64,000 nt of DNA from Marivirga atlantica. Lineage in GTDB: Bacteria > Bacteroidota > Bacteroidia > Cytophagales > Cyclobacteriaceae. The first letter of the stretch is position 1; each line of letters opens with the position of its first letter. The notes under the pieces are model-generated. The model was not told the DNA's origin. It searched no databases and saw only the letters and a list, made by a program, of their open reading frames with translations. The DNA is taken from positions 1 through 64,000 of the forward strand of contig NZ_JAERQG010000003.1 in NCBI RefSeq assembly GCF_016734805.1, in the 5' to 3' direction. A program made the translations under genes and the position numbers. This document shows, one piece after another, positions 22,371 through 31,892 of this stretch.

Positions 22371-23894
22371 TTAGTTAAAATTATAAGGAACAGGCTGCTC
22401 TAACAAAGAAGGATTTGTGTCAATTGCCGATTGAGGTATCGGTAATTCAAAATAATTAGCACTAGGCGTAATCTTAATTGAAACCAATTCAGTTCTATCA
22501 ACATCTGAATAAAAGCCCACCTCTTGTTGTGAGATTACAGATATTGCCTCATTTATTCCTCTTCGTTTTAAATCAAAGAAGTATTGACCCTCCAACGCAA
22601 ACTCGGCTCTTCTTTCCTTAAACAATTCTTCTCTCGTTAAGACAGTTTTAGTTGGTAAACCAGCTCTCATTCTCACTTCGTTATAGGCATTTAGAGCAGA
22701 AGGATCAGATGTTGACGAGCCGCCTGCTAGCTTAGCCTCAGCATGCATCAATAATACATCTGCATATCTTAGTATGATAGTATTCTGAGATGTCTTCATA
22801 AAGAAAACATCACTTCTTTCAGCAGCAGAACCTACAATATATTTCCTAAAATTAGCGGCTGTGGCAGAAAGGGTTTTTTCATAGGTAAATCCACCTTCAG
22901 AACTTAACAATTCAGGATAGAAATCACCATCCTCCATTATTGTGGCTTTTTTCCTATTATCATCCTCTTCATATTCCTCTTGCAGTGAAATAGAAGGCAA
23001 GTAAACGCCCCAACCGTCTTGACCTCCTGTAATTCCAGAACCAAAAGGTACGATATAAGCCTGGTTGGTATTTTGTGTTCCCCAAACTGTAGCAATTGAT
23101 ATCCACTGAAGGGCAAACATGCTTTCAGCACTGTTATTATTTTCAGGACTATTAAATAGATCACCGAATTGTTGAATGAGTGAATATTGCCCTCCAATTA
23201 TCTGCTCTGTCAGATTCGCGCATTCAGCATATTCTCCTAAGGTAAGATGAACTTTTGCTAAAATTCCTTTAGCTACTTCCTTGGTTACAAAACCTCTTTT
23301 CGCAGCAAAATCAGGTAAGTTTTCAGCGGCAAATTCCAGATCAAGTTTGATAAACTTGTAAACGTCTGCAACCAGGTTTCTTTTCGGTTGAGGTTCGGTA
23401 TTAATTCCATCTACAATAGGTACTGCTCCGAAAGCTCTAACCAAATAGAAGTAAGCATTTGCCCTCATGAACTTCCCGATACCTATTAAGCTATTATAAT
23501 CATCTTCAGGTAGCTCATCTTTTCGCTCTTCCACTAAGCTCATCAGGTTATTCGCCTGATCAATAACTGAAAACAGGGAGACATAACCTTCAGTAAGAAT
23601 AGGGTTTTGGGAAGTTACCTGAGCATCTCTAAATTGTTGGTAGGCACCATCAACACTGTAAATATTACCAGCATACATGTCGCCAACAGCAATTAAAAAC
23701 TTATCATTGAACGCAAACCATGGCTCGAAATACATTGTTTCTGCGATACCATCAAAAGCAGTTATGCCTTCTGGTAAATCAGTTGGGGTTAGTTGTGTTT
23801 CAGATGGTGCATTTAGAAAATCATCTGAACAAGAACACAAAACTAACAATGTAAATAGCGAACCTAATCGATATTTATTTATAATTCGTTTCAT
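22371..23894 (-). CDS. SusD/RagB family outer-membrane glycan-binding lipoprotein
   Basis: A 507-residue SusD-like protein with a lipoprotein signal (LLVLCSCSDDF). The N-terminal TPR-like part includes the conserved AYFYLVRAFGAVPIV. The C-terminal part has LRYADVLLMHAEA and FKERRAEFALEGQYFFDLKRRG, both typical of the family. It forms the lid of the SusC transporter and binds oligosaccharides on the cell surface. It lies 42 bp downstream of susC and 7 bp upstream of the glycan-binding protein gene, so the three form one operon. Confidence 0.96.
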   Translation of the reverse strand: MKRIINKYRLGSLFTLLVLCSCSDDFLNAPSETQLTPTDLPEGITAFDGIAETMYFEPWFAFNDKFLIAVGDMYAGNIYSVDGAYQQFRDAQVTSQNPILTEGYVSLFSVIDQANNLMSLVEERKDELPEDDYNSLIGIGKFMRANAYFYLVRAFGAVPIVDGINTEPQPKRNLVADVYKFIKLDLEFAAENLPDFAAKRGFVTKEVAKGILAKVHLTLGEYAECANLTEQIIGGQYSLIQQFGDLFNSPENNNSAESMFALQWISIATVWGTQNTNQAYIVPFGSGITGGQDGWGVYLPSISLQEEYEEDDNRKKATIMEDGDFYPELLSSEGGFTYEKTLSATAANFRKYIVGSAAERSDVFFMKTSQNTIILRYADVLLMHAEAKLAGGSSTSDPSALNAYNEVRMRAGLPTKTVLTREELFKERRAEFALEGQYFFDLKRRGINEAISVISQQEVGFYSDVDRTELVSIKITPSANYFELPIPQSAIDTNPSLLEQPVPYNFN

Positions 23895-23936
23895 ATTATG
23901 TGTTTTAAAATTTGAATATTCTTAACCATGAGTTTA

Positions 23937-26900
23937 TTAGAATTCTAAGTTAACGCCTATAGAGGATATCCTAGGAACAGGAAACCTACCCAGGTCGATA
24001 CCATTTAATGTTACATTCTGATCTAAACTTCCTAAAGATGGATCAAAGCCTGAATAGTTAGTGAAAGTGTATAAGTTCTGAACACTAGCATAAATTCTTG
24101 CTCTTGTGAAGAAGCCATTACCTAAGATCCTGTCAGGCACTCGATAACTTAACATCACATTTTGAATTCTTAAATAAGATCCGTCTTCAACAAATCTGTC
24201 AGAGATTCTTCCGTTTCCGTTAGGGTCTGTTAAGGTTAATCTAGGCTCGTTGGTGTCTTCATTTACACCTTCTTCGAATGCATTTAATGCACGTGGAGTA
24301 ACATTTGCATATCTATCTCCAAAGCCCGGCACAATACCATCAATATAATGTCTGGTAAAATTGTAGATATCATTACCCTGACTTCCTTGCAGTGTAATAT
24401 CTAAGGCAAAGCTTTTATACTCAAAATTATTAACCAGACTATAGGTGAAATCCGGAATAGCATTGCCAATAGGTGCCTGGTCATTTCCATCAATCACTTT
24501 ATCATTATTTAAATCCTTAAATCGGATATCTCCCACAGCTGTTCCCTCTTCCTGTAAAGGACCTGCTGCTAATTCTTCGGCATCTCTAAAAAGACCATCA
24601 GTCACGTATCCATAGAACTGACCTACAGGCTCACCTTCTGTCGTTCTTGTAATAGTGTATTGATCAAACTGTACTCTACCTAGCAATGATTGTCCCTGAC
24701 CTTGGAAACGCGTCAATTCGTTCGTATAAGTTGAGAAAATAGCAGTGGTTTTCCAGAAAAAGTCGCTTTTAGAGAAATTAAGCGAAGTTAAAGTTAACTC
24801 AAAGCCTTTAGTTTCGATAACACCAGTATTTATAAAGAAATCTTGCGCACTTTGATTGGACTCATCGTTAATACGTCTTGCCAAGAAATCTGATGAATTT
24901 TTGATATAATAATCAGCCGTTAGCTTTAACCTATTATTCAACACACCTGCATCAATACCCAGGTTGAACGAATTTAAAGACTCCCACTTAATATCAGGGT
25001 TTCCTAAATTATCAATTGTAGGTGAATTACCTCCAAATGGTGATGGTACTAAGGATAGTATTGTTTGAAATCTATTAGGCGGAATATTTTGATTACCAAC
25101 TGATCCGTAACCGGCTCTAAGTCTTAAATTACTAACAAAAGTTAAGTCGGATAAGAAGTTTTCATTGCTTAAGGTCCATCCACCAGATACAGATGGAAAA
25201 TATCCCCATCTGTTATTAGGGCCAAAGTTTGAAGAGGCATCAGCTCTTATAGAGGCTGAAAAAGTGTATTTATCTTCAAATCCGTAAATGGCTCTTGAAA
25301 TGTAAGAGGTCATAGCCCATCTACCTGAGCCATTACCATTTTCTGCCGTTTCAGTATCACCTACATCTAAATTCGTGAAATCTTCATTTAAAAATTGGCC
25401 TGCCCTAAAACCATTTAAATATTCATATCTATTTTCCTGTGCTTCCTGTCCTACTAAAACAGTTAAATTATGTTTTTCGGCAAAAGTCTTTTTATAAGTT
25501 AAATAGTTTTTGAGGTTCCAATAGTAGCTCTGCTCTTGTTGTTTATAAGATCTGTTTAAGGTCTCTACAATAGTACCCAGATCAAATGCCGGAGCAAAAG
25601 AAGCGATTTTACCGAATCCTAAATCATATCCAAGTTCCGTTTTGAATGTAAGGCCATCGAAAAACTCAATCTCTCCAAAAATATTTCCAAGAAGCTGAGT
25701 TCTTTGTGTTGTTGCATTATTGATTTCAGCCAAAGCCACAGGGTTAGTTGCCTCGTTTCCGCCCGAGCCTATGTTATTTGCCGGTCCAGCAAAAGAACCA
25801 TCAGAGTATCTAACAGGTAATTCTGGTGACTGCCTTAAAGCATTCATAACAGTACCTCCCCTATCATCATTTCTTACCACTCTTTGAAGCGATCTATTGA
25901 TTGATAGATTGTTACCAATTTTTAGCCATGAGTTAACTTTACTGTCAACATTTACTCTAAGTGATAACCTGTCAAAACCAGAGTTAATTACCGTACCTTC
26001 CTGATCAAAATAGCCAAATGAGGTATAGTATCTGGTATCATCATTTCCTCCTGATATTGATAGTTGATGACTCTGAATTGGAGCAGGTCTAAAAATTTCT
26101 CTTTGCCAATCAGTACCACTACCTAATAACTCAGGAGTTTGATATTGAAATGGAATAGGCTCTCCATTTAACTCTAAAAGCTTTGTTTGATACCTAGCGT
26201 AACCAGGTAAGTCTAATACATCTACAAAATTGATGTTCTCTTGAACACCAGCATAAGCTTCATATGCTATTTTTGCTTTACCTCTACTACCCTTTTTGGT
26301 AGTAATAAGCACAACCCCATTGGCACCGTTTGCACCATAGATTGCAGTAGCAGAAGCATCTTTTAATATGTCGATAGATTCAATGTCAGATATATTTAAA
26401 CCAGCCAGTGCTGAGTTTCTTGTCTGACCATCTCCACCTCCAAATAATCCGAATGAAAACGACTCATTGTTTCTATCAGGGAATACCGGTGTTCCATCTA
26501 TTACATATAAAGGCTCATTACCATTAATTGAAGTTATACCTCTAATTTGAACGGAAATACCACCTCCTGGCGTACCTGAATTTTGAGTTACATTCACACC
26601 AGCAGCCTGACCAACTAAAGCCTGATCAATTGAAGTAAATGGCTGATCTTGAATTTCCTCAGCTGTAACAGATGAAATAGCACCAGTTAAATCTTCTCTC
26701 CTTTGTGTACCAAAACCAATCACTACTACCTCCTTAAGGGTTTCGGCATCGTCCTTCATTGTAACATTCATTGGAGCACCAAACTTTGCAGGTACCCTTA
26801 AAGTCTTAAGACCAACAAAGGTGAACACCAAAACGGCATCTTGCGAAACGTCATTCAACTTAAAGAAACCTTCAGCATCGGTAGTGGTTCCGAGACTAGT

Positions 26901-27038
26901 TCCTTCAATAAGTACGTTCACACCAGGAATTGGTGACCCGTCTTGAACTACTCTACCTTCTACACTTTGCGCATAAATAACATTTGCAAAAGTTAGAATG
27001 AATAGTGTTAAAACTGTTTTAAAAAAATACATTCTCAT
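23937..27038 (-). CDS. SusC/RagA family TonB-dependent outer-membrane transporter
   Basis: A 1033-residue TonB-dependent porin. A signal peptide (to about residue 23, IYAQ) is followed by a carboxypeptidase-D-like regulatory domain (VEGRVVQDGSPIPGVNVLIEGT). A TonB-box-like segment (EVVVIGFGTQ) and the plug domain (DQALVGQAAGV, GSPGGG-type loop, DILKDASATAIYGANGANGVVLITTKKG) come next, then a 22-strand barrel region. The protein would import oligosaccharides across the outer membrane using the SusD lid. It is the first gene of the susC-susD-SGBP operon. The 460 bp upstream contain candidate operator sequences for the neighbouring hybrid regulator. Confidence 0.97.
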   Translation of the reverse strand: MRMYFFKTVLTLFILTFANVIYAQSVEGRVVQDGSPIPGVNVLIEGTSLGTTTDAEGFFKLNDVSQDAVLVFTFVGLKTLRVPAKFGAPMNVTMKDDAETLKEVVVIGFGTQRREDLTGAISSVTAEEIQDQPFTSIDQALVGQAAGVNVTQNSGTPGGGISVQIRGITSINGNEPLYVIDGTPVFPDRNNESFSFGLFGGGDGQTRNSALAGLNISDIESIDILKDASATAIYGANGANGVVLITTKKGSRGKAKIAYEAYAGVQENINFVDVLDLPGYARYQTKLLELNGEPIPFQYQTPELLGSGTDWQREIFRPAPIQSHQLSISGGNDDTRYYTSFGYFDQEGTVINSGFDRLSLRVNVDSKVNSWLKIGNNLSINRSLQRVVRNDDRGGTVMNALRQSPELPVRYSDGSFAGPANNIGSGGNEATNPVALAEINNATTQRTQLLGNIFGEIEFFDGLTFKTELGYDLGFGKIASFAPAFDLGTIVETLNRSYKQQEQSYYWNLKNYLTYKKTFAEKHNLTVLVGQEAQENRYEYLNGFRAGQFLNEDFTNLDVGDTETAENGNGSGRWAMTSYISRAIYGFEDKYTFSASIRADASSNFGPNNRWGYFPSVSGGWTLSNENFLSDLTFVSNLRLRAGYGSVGNQNIPPNRFQTILSLVPSPFGGNSPTIDNLGNPDIKWESLNSFNLGIDAGVLNNRLKLTADYYIKNSSDFLARRINDESNQSAQDFFINTGVIETKGFELTLTSLNFSKSDFFWKTTAIFSTYTNELTRFQGQGQSLLGRVQFDQYTITRTTEGEPVGQFYGYVTDGLFRDAEELAAGPLQEEGTAVGDIRFKDLNNDKVIDGNDQAPIGNAIPDFTYSLVNNFEYKSFALDITLQGSQGNDIYNFTRHYIDGIVPGFGDRYANVTPRALNAFEEGVNEDTNEPRLTLTDPNGNGRISDRFVEDGSYLRIQNVMLSYRVPDRILGNGFFTRARIYASVQNLYTFTNYSGFDPSLGSLDQNVTLNGIDLGRFPVPRISSIGVNLEF

Positions 27039-27500
27039 AATATTTACATCTTGAAATTAACTTTTAATTGTTTTCCTATTACCTCGTCAAATTCGAAGGA
27101 AGTTAAAGCTGGAATCTTGGCACTCATACAATAAGGTATTCATGCATTTCAACTTTAAATTCTTTCTAAAGGTCTAGTAAAAGAAGGTTAATCAGTAGAA
27201 CAAATGATGCATTTTATAGCATAAATAGTGTAAAATGCACTAAATCTATGCAAACGTTTGAATTCTAATAAACATTGAATGTGATTACTGGCTGAACTAT
27301 ATTTTTTCCATTATAAAGTTTTGATTTTTATAGCAGTTTAATTTAAAATCTTGATAGAACACGTCTACTCATCTATTGATCAATGGGTAAAATTTAAAAG
27401 ATTAGGGCTCAATAAACCGTATAAGAATTATAGTTAAAGAGAGCTTCCTAAAAACGGCCTAAGGAAAGATTAATGGAAAGTTTGAAATCTGATATAAGGC
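27039..27500. promoter_or_regulatory. Regulatory region upstream of susC
   Basis: This 462-bp gap lies between the susC start and the end of the hybrid sensor gene, and no gene is seen in it. It contains a spaced inverted repeat (TGCATTTTA at 27208-27216, TAAAATGCA at 27231-27239), the element TAGCATAAAT (27217-27226), ATGCAAA (27248-27254) and the palindrome CAAACGTTTG (27251-27260). These lie about 170-220 bp before the susC start. No exact TAnnTTTG box was found. Confidence 0.5.
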
Positions 27501-30500
27501 TTACTCCGGCTGCAAGTTTTTGCTTTGAGTTGGCACGTGGCCATACTTTGTTTTAAAGCATTTAGTGAAATATGAAGGGGATGTAAAGCCTACCTTATAA
27601 CTTACCTCGTTTATATTATCATCACCTTCATCAATCAAACTCTTTGCTTTCTCTAACCTTACATTTCTTATAAATTCATTTACCGACACACCAGTTAAGG
27701 ACTTAATTTTGCGATATAACTGACTTCTACTCAAAAATATTTTTGATGCCAGAAAATCTACATTTAGCTCAGGTTTACTAATGTTATCGTTAATAATCAG
27801 TAAGATTTTTTGAATGAATTTTAAATCAACGGTTGTGGTGTTTTGTGTACCTTCCTTGATAATACCGGTATATAAATTATTAAAAATTAGTTGCCTGCTT
27901 TTTATTAATTGAGACAAACTTGATTTTAAAATACTCATATCAAAAGGTTTGCTTAAATAGATATCAGCTCCAGAATCAATGCCTTCCAACTTATGAGATA
28001 CCATTGCCTTTGCTGATAACATCAATATTGGGATATGACTTACTTTAATATCGGACTTTATATTCTTACATAATTCCAGTCCATTCATCTCCGGCATAAT
28101 TACATCGGTAATTATAATATCAGGAAGTTTACTGAGAGCTAAATCATAGCCTTTTTTACCATTCTCAGCTACTAACACTTTGTAAGTTGCTTTTAGCTCA
28201 TTTTGTAAGTAATTCCTTAATTCATTATTATCTTCCACAACCAAAACCGTATGTTCTTTTTTGGTTTTATCATCGTTGGTGTTTGATTCATCTTCAGTGG
28301 TAGATGGAAGCTCTAGATTCTTTATGAAGTGCTCCTTTTTAAAAGGTTTATCACTAAAATCAATCTCCTTAAACATTGCCTTACCCTTTGGAAAGGTAAT
28401 TGTAAAAGTAGTCCCTTTATTTAAAGCACTTTCAACATCTATCTTGCCTTTATTTAATTCTACAAATTCCTTTACAACTTCTAATCCAATTCCTGTGCTT
28501 CCGTAGTAAGCTTTGTTCAAATTATTAACCTGATAGAATCGGTCGAATATTTTACTCAGGTTCTTTTTGTCTAATCCGGCTCCGGTATCTTCAACAGAAA
28601 CGGTATAATAATCTGAGAGACTGGTTCCCGCTTTTGCTAAATTCGTTTCTCCAATACTAGTTTTATCTTCGATTTTTACTTTAATGGTTCCCCCATCTGG
28701 AGTAAACTTAATTGCATTAGAAATTAGATTAAACATTATTTTTTCAAACATATTAGGATCTAGCCAATCCTTTAATTGTTCATCTGTACTTTCTATAAAT
28801 ATCTGGATTTGCCTTAGCGAAGCCTCTTCTGCAAAATAATCCACTATATCTCTTACAAATCCAACTATCTCAATTTCTGACACTTGTAGAGAAACCGTGT
28901 TAAATTTGAGCGTATTAAAATCCATCAACTCATTAATAAGTCTGGCTAATCGATCAGAACTTTTATGAATAGTTTTTAGCTTACTCAAAACTGACGTAGA
29001 CAATGCCTCTTCTTTATTTTTCAGGATATCTTCGAGCGGATTAATGATTAGGGTTAGTGGTGTTCTGAATTCGTGAGAAATATTTGTAAAGAACTGCAGC
29101 TTTTTGTTATTCAATTTTTCTATTTGGGCTGCTTTCTCTCTTTCTAAAATTACGGCCTGTTTAGATTTAACTCTGTTTTTGTATAATCGGGCTATAAAAA
29201 ACAAGAAAAATCCCAGCAATATGGTATAGAGGATATAAGCATAGTAAGTTTTCCACCAAGGAGGTAAAACTGTGATTTGTAAGGTTAAGATTTTTGATTC
29301 CTTGTCCTGATTCCTTCCTACTGATTTTAATTTAAAGAGGTAATTTCCAGGTTCCAAGTTTGTATAGGTGGCAGCAGTATTATTTCCCACATAATTCCAG
29401 TCATCCTCAAAACCCTCTAAAAAATAGGCATATTCATTTTTTCTGGTATCCTTAAAGTCAATTCCTACATACTCGACTGTAAAAACCGACTGATCATGAT
29501 TTAAGGTCAATTGTTCTGTTTGAGAAATTACTTTAGTCAGCGGAGAGTTCTCCTCATCAAGACTAACAGACTTATTAAACAATTTAAAATCTGTAAGATA
29601 TAAATGCGAATCATTTTCAACTTCAAGAACTTCTTCCGGATTAAAGTAATTTAGGCCTTCATAGTTACCAAAATATAAATAACCTCTGTTATCTCTGTAG
29701 ACAGCATTATTTCTAAATTCATTTGACAACAATCCGTCTTCCTTAGTGAAATTTGTGCTTTTTCTATGCTTAAAATCTAATTTGGTTAAGCCATTTCCTC
29801 CACTAATCCATAAGTTGTTATTATTATCTGTAATAATGGCTCTCACTGATTTTTCATCCAAATATGGGAATGAATCATAATTCAAGAAAGTGTTTGTCTT
29901 TTTGTTAAAGCTAAATAATCCGGCACCATCAGTACCTACCCATATTGTTTTATCGTTAGACTCGTAAATTGATAGGATAAGTTCAATTGAATTATGATTT
30001 TTTGCAGCTTTCATCATTTCACCTTGCATAGCGGTTAACTGAGTCCCATCTTCAGCATTTAATTGTAATCGATATAGACCTGAGATAGTACCTATCCATA
30101 AATAATTATCAGAATCTACCAGTACCTTTCTTATGAGCGCCCTGTCAATATCATTGCCATCTGAAGCTGTCATATTAAAATGAAAAAAGTCCTCTTCTGA
30201 GGGGCTGTAATAATGTAATCCTCTTGTAAATGTTCCTATCCAGATTCTTCCTTTAGAGTCTTCCGAAAAACTGAGGATTCTGTTTGATTTCAAACCTGAG
30301 GTATTTGAAATATTAAAATTTTTGAAATGATCATCTCCATTTCTTAGTAAATAAATTCCATTACTCCAGCTTCCCAGCCACATATTATGCTTACTATCAA
30401 TAAAGATAGTTTGTATGTCATTTGCATCTAATCCGGCATAATAGCTTTGATTTTCATTATTTACCTGAATAATTCTTTTCTTTGCAGGATCAAATATATC

Positions 30501-31685
30501 TATTCCACCTCCCTCGCTACTCATAAATATTCTTCCTGATTGATCCTTAACTACAGAAGTGACCGTACTGGCTTGTAAAGAGTTTTCGTCATTAGGTAGG
30601 GCTTCAATTGAATTGAACTTATTGTTAGTCTCATTAAAAGTGCCCAATCCTTTATTGTAATAGCCTAACCAAACTATATTTTCATTATCCTCATATAGTG
30701 ACCAAATAGAGTTAGACCTTAAACTTCTTTCTTGCTGTATATTATGTAGGTATTTTTGATAGACTTTTCCCTTTTCATCTACTATTATGAGGCCGTCATT
30801 TTCTGTACCACAAAAGATAAAATTAGGCTCAACTTCAATGAGGGATAAAATTTTATTTTGTGTAATTGGAAAGGTATCAAATTGGTAATTATCAATATCA
30901 GGCTTTACTCTCATTAGCCCATTCGAGGTAGTGCCAATCCATAGGAAACCACGTTGATCTACCTGCAAACTTTCAATTGATACTGAAATAGGAGATTTCT
31001 GAAATTTATCTTTGAATACTTGAGTTGCCTGATATTTATGATCCAAACCAAATAAACCATAATTAGAGCCTACATAAATTGAGCCTGAATTAGTTTTAGA
31101 CAGACTTGAAATTTGAAAATCGCTATTCTGGAGAAGTTCAGTTGCTACTCTGGTGATTTCAAGAGTTTGTCGATCGAGCTTAAACAAACCAAAACCATAA
31201 GTTCCTACTATTAAATCACCCTCATCATCTTGTATAATGCTATTAACTGAAGCAGGTTGTCCATAGTCATTTTCAATTACTTCTTTAATATTAACCAAAG
31301 TAAAAGCATCCAGATTACGATCATAGAAACACAAACCTTCTTTTGTTCCTACCCACAACTTATTATCTGTATCCAGAAATAAGGTGTTAATGAAGTCACT
31401 GATTATCCCTGTGCTACTATTATAATCGTACTCATAACCTATATAGTTCAGCCCATCATATCTGTATAAGCCTGATCCATCGGTTCCAATCCAAATAAAT
31501 TCATTTTCATCCTTTATTATAGAGGTGATGGCTCTTTTAGAAGTGGCTTCTGATATGCTCCTAAATTGATAATTTTCAAACTTATTTTGAGCAAATAATA
31601 GATTAAAGCTGCATAGATAAAATACAATTAGATATTTGAAACTCCTTTTATATATCACACTATAATGGTACATATTAAATTTCAC
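27501..31685 (-). CDS. Hybrid two-component system sensor/regulator (HTCS)
   Basis: A single protein of 1394 residues that combines sensor, kinase, receiver and DNA-binding parts. After an N-terminal signal/anchor (about 15-32) come many two-bladed-propeller repeats (motifs such as IWIGT..GLYR), then a Y_Y_Y domain (about 740-800) and a transmembrane helix (about 808-830). The histidine kinase follows, with FFTNISHEFRTPLTLI and an HATPase domain (DTGAGLDKKNLSKIFDRFYQ, GSTGIGLEVV). The receiver has its phospho-Asp in IITDVIMPEMNG. A C-terminal AraC-type HTH is seen (LSRSQLYRKIKSLTG, VSYKVGFTSPSYFTKCFKTKYG). HTCS proteins sense a periplasmic oligosaccharide and activate the adjacent susCD operon, so this is the likely local regulator. 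Confidence 0.96.
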   Translation of the reverse strand: MKFNMYHYSVIYKRSFKYLIVFYLCSFNLLFAQNKFENYQFRSISEATSKRAITSIIKDENEFIWIGTDGSGLYRYDGLNYIGYEYDYNSSTGIISDFINTLFLDTDNKLWVGTKEGLCFYDRNLDAFTLVNIKEVIENDYGQPASVNSIIQDDEGDLIVGTYGFGLFKLDRQTLEITRVATELLQNSDFQISSLSKTNSGSIYVGSNYGLFGLDHKYQATQVFKDKFQKSPISVSIESLQVDQRGFLWIGTTSNGLMRVKPDIDNYQFDTFPITQNKILSLIEVEPNFIFCGTENDGLIIVDEKGKVYQKYLHNIQQERSLRSNSIWSLYEDNENIVWLGYYNKGLGTFNETNNKFNSIEALPNDENSLQASTVTSVVKDQSGRIFMSSEGGGIDIFDPAKKRIIQVNNENQSYYAGLDANDIQTIFIDSKHNMWLGSWSNGIYLLRNGDDHFKNFNISNTSGLKSNRILSFSEDSKGRIWIGTFTRGLHYYSPSEEDFFHFNMTASDGNDIDRALIRKVLVDSDNYLWIGTISGLYRLQLNAEDGTQLTAMQGEMMKAAKNHNSIELILSIYESNDKTIWVGTDGAGLFSFNKKTNTFLNYDSFPYLDEKSVRAIITDNNNNLWISGGNGLTKLDFKHRKSTNFTKEDGLLSNEFRNNAVYRDNRGYLYFGNYEGLNYFNPEEVLEVENDSHLYLTDFKLFNKSVSLDEENSPLTKVISQTEQLTLNHDQSVFTVEYVGIDFKDTRKNEYAYFLEGFEDDWNYVGNNTAATYTNLEPGNYLFKLKSVGRNQDKESKILTLQITVLPPWWKTYYAYILYTILLGFFLFFIARLYKNRVKSKQAVILEREKAAQIEKLNNKKLQFFTNISHEFRTPLTLIINPLEDILKNKEEALSTSVLSKLKTIHKSSDRLARLINELMDFNTLKFNTVSLQVSEIEIVGFVRDIVDYFAEEASLRQIQIFIESTDEQLKDWLDPNMFEKIMFNLISNAIKFTPDGGTIKVKIEDKTSIGETNLAKAGTSLSDYYTVSVEDTGAGLDKKNLSKIFDRFYQVNNLNKAYYGSTGIGLEVVKEFVELNKGKIDVESALNKGTTFTITFPKGKAMFKEIDFSDKPFKKEHFIKNLELPSTTEDESNTNDDKTKKEHTVLVVEDNNELRNYLQNELKATYKVLVAENGKKGYDLALSKLPDIIITDVIMPEMNGLELCKNIKSDIKVSHIPILMLSAKAMVSHKLEGIDSGADIYLSKPFDMSILKSSLSQLIKSRQLIFNNLYTGIIKEGTQNTTTVDLKFIQKILLIINDNISKPELNVDFLASKIFLSRSQLYRKIKSLTGVSVNEFIRNVRLEKAKSLIDEGDDNINEVSYKVGFTSPSYFTKCFKTKYGHVPTQSKNLQPE

Positions 31686-31844
31686 TTTACGAATACAGTG
31701 ACTCCATTGGCAATCAATACTAATACTATTTTATTTTAGCTTAGTACAGAATTTAGTTGACTACAGGGTTAAGCAGTTTTATTCTCTCTTAACTTATAGA
31801 TTAAATTTTAATTTCTCTATTTCTTCATTGAAAGACTAATTAGA

Positions 31845-31862
31845 AAGTTTATATATAAACTT
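31845..31862. repeat. 18-bp perfect palindrome between GH3 and HTCS genes
   Basis: AAGTTTATATATAAACTT reads the same on both strands. It lies in the 207-bp gap between the GH3 stop and the HTCS start. It could be an operator for the HTCS gene or a weak terminator stem; there is no T run on the minus strand beyond its own arms. Confidence 0.5.
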
Positions 31863-31892
31863 AACCAAAAATGGACTATCGCCTATCATTGA

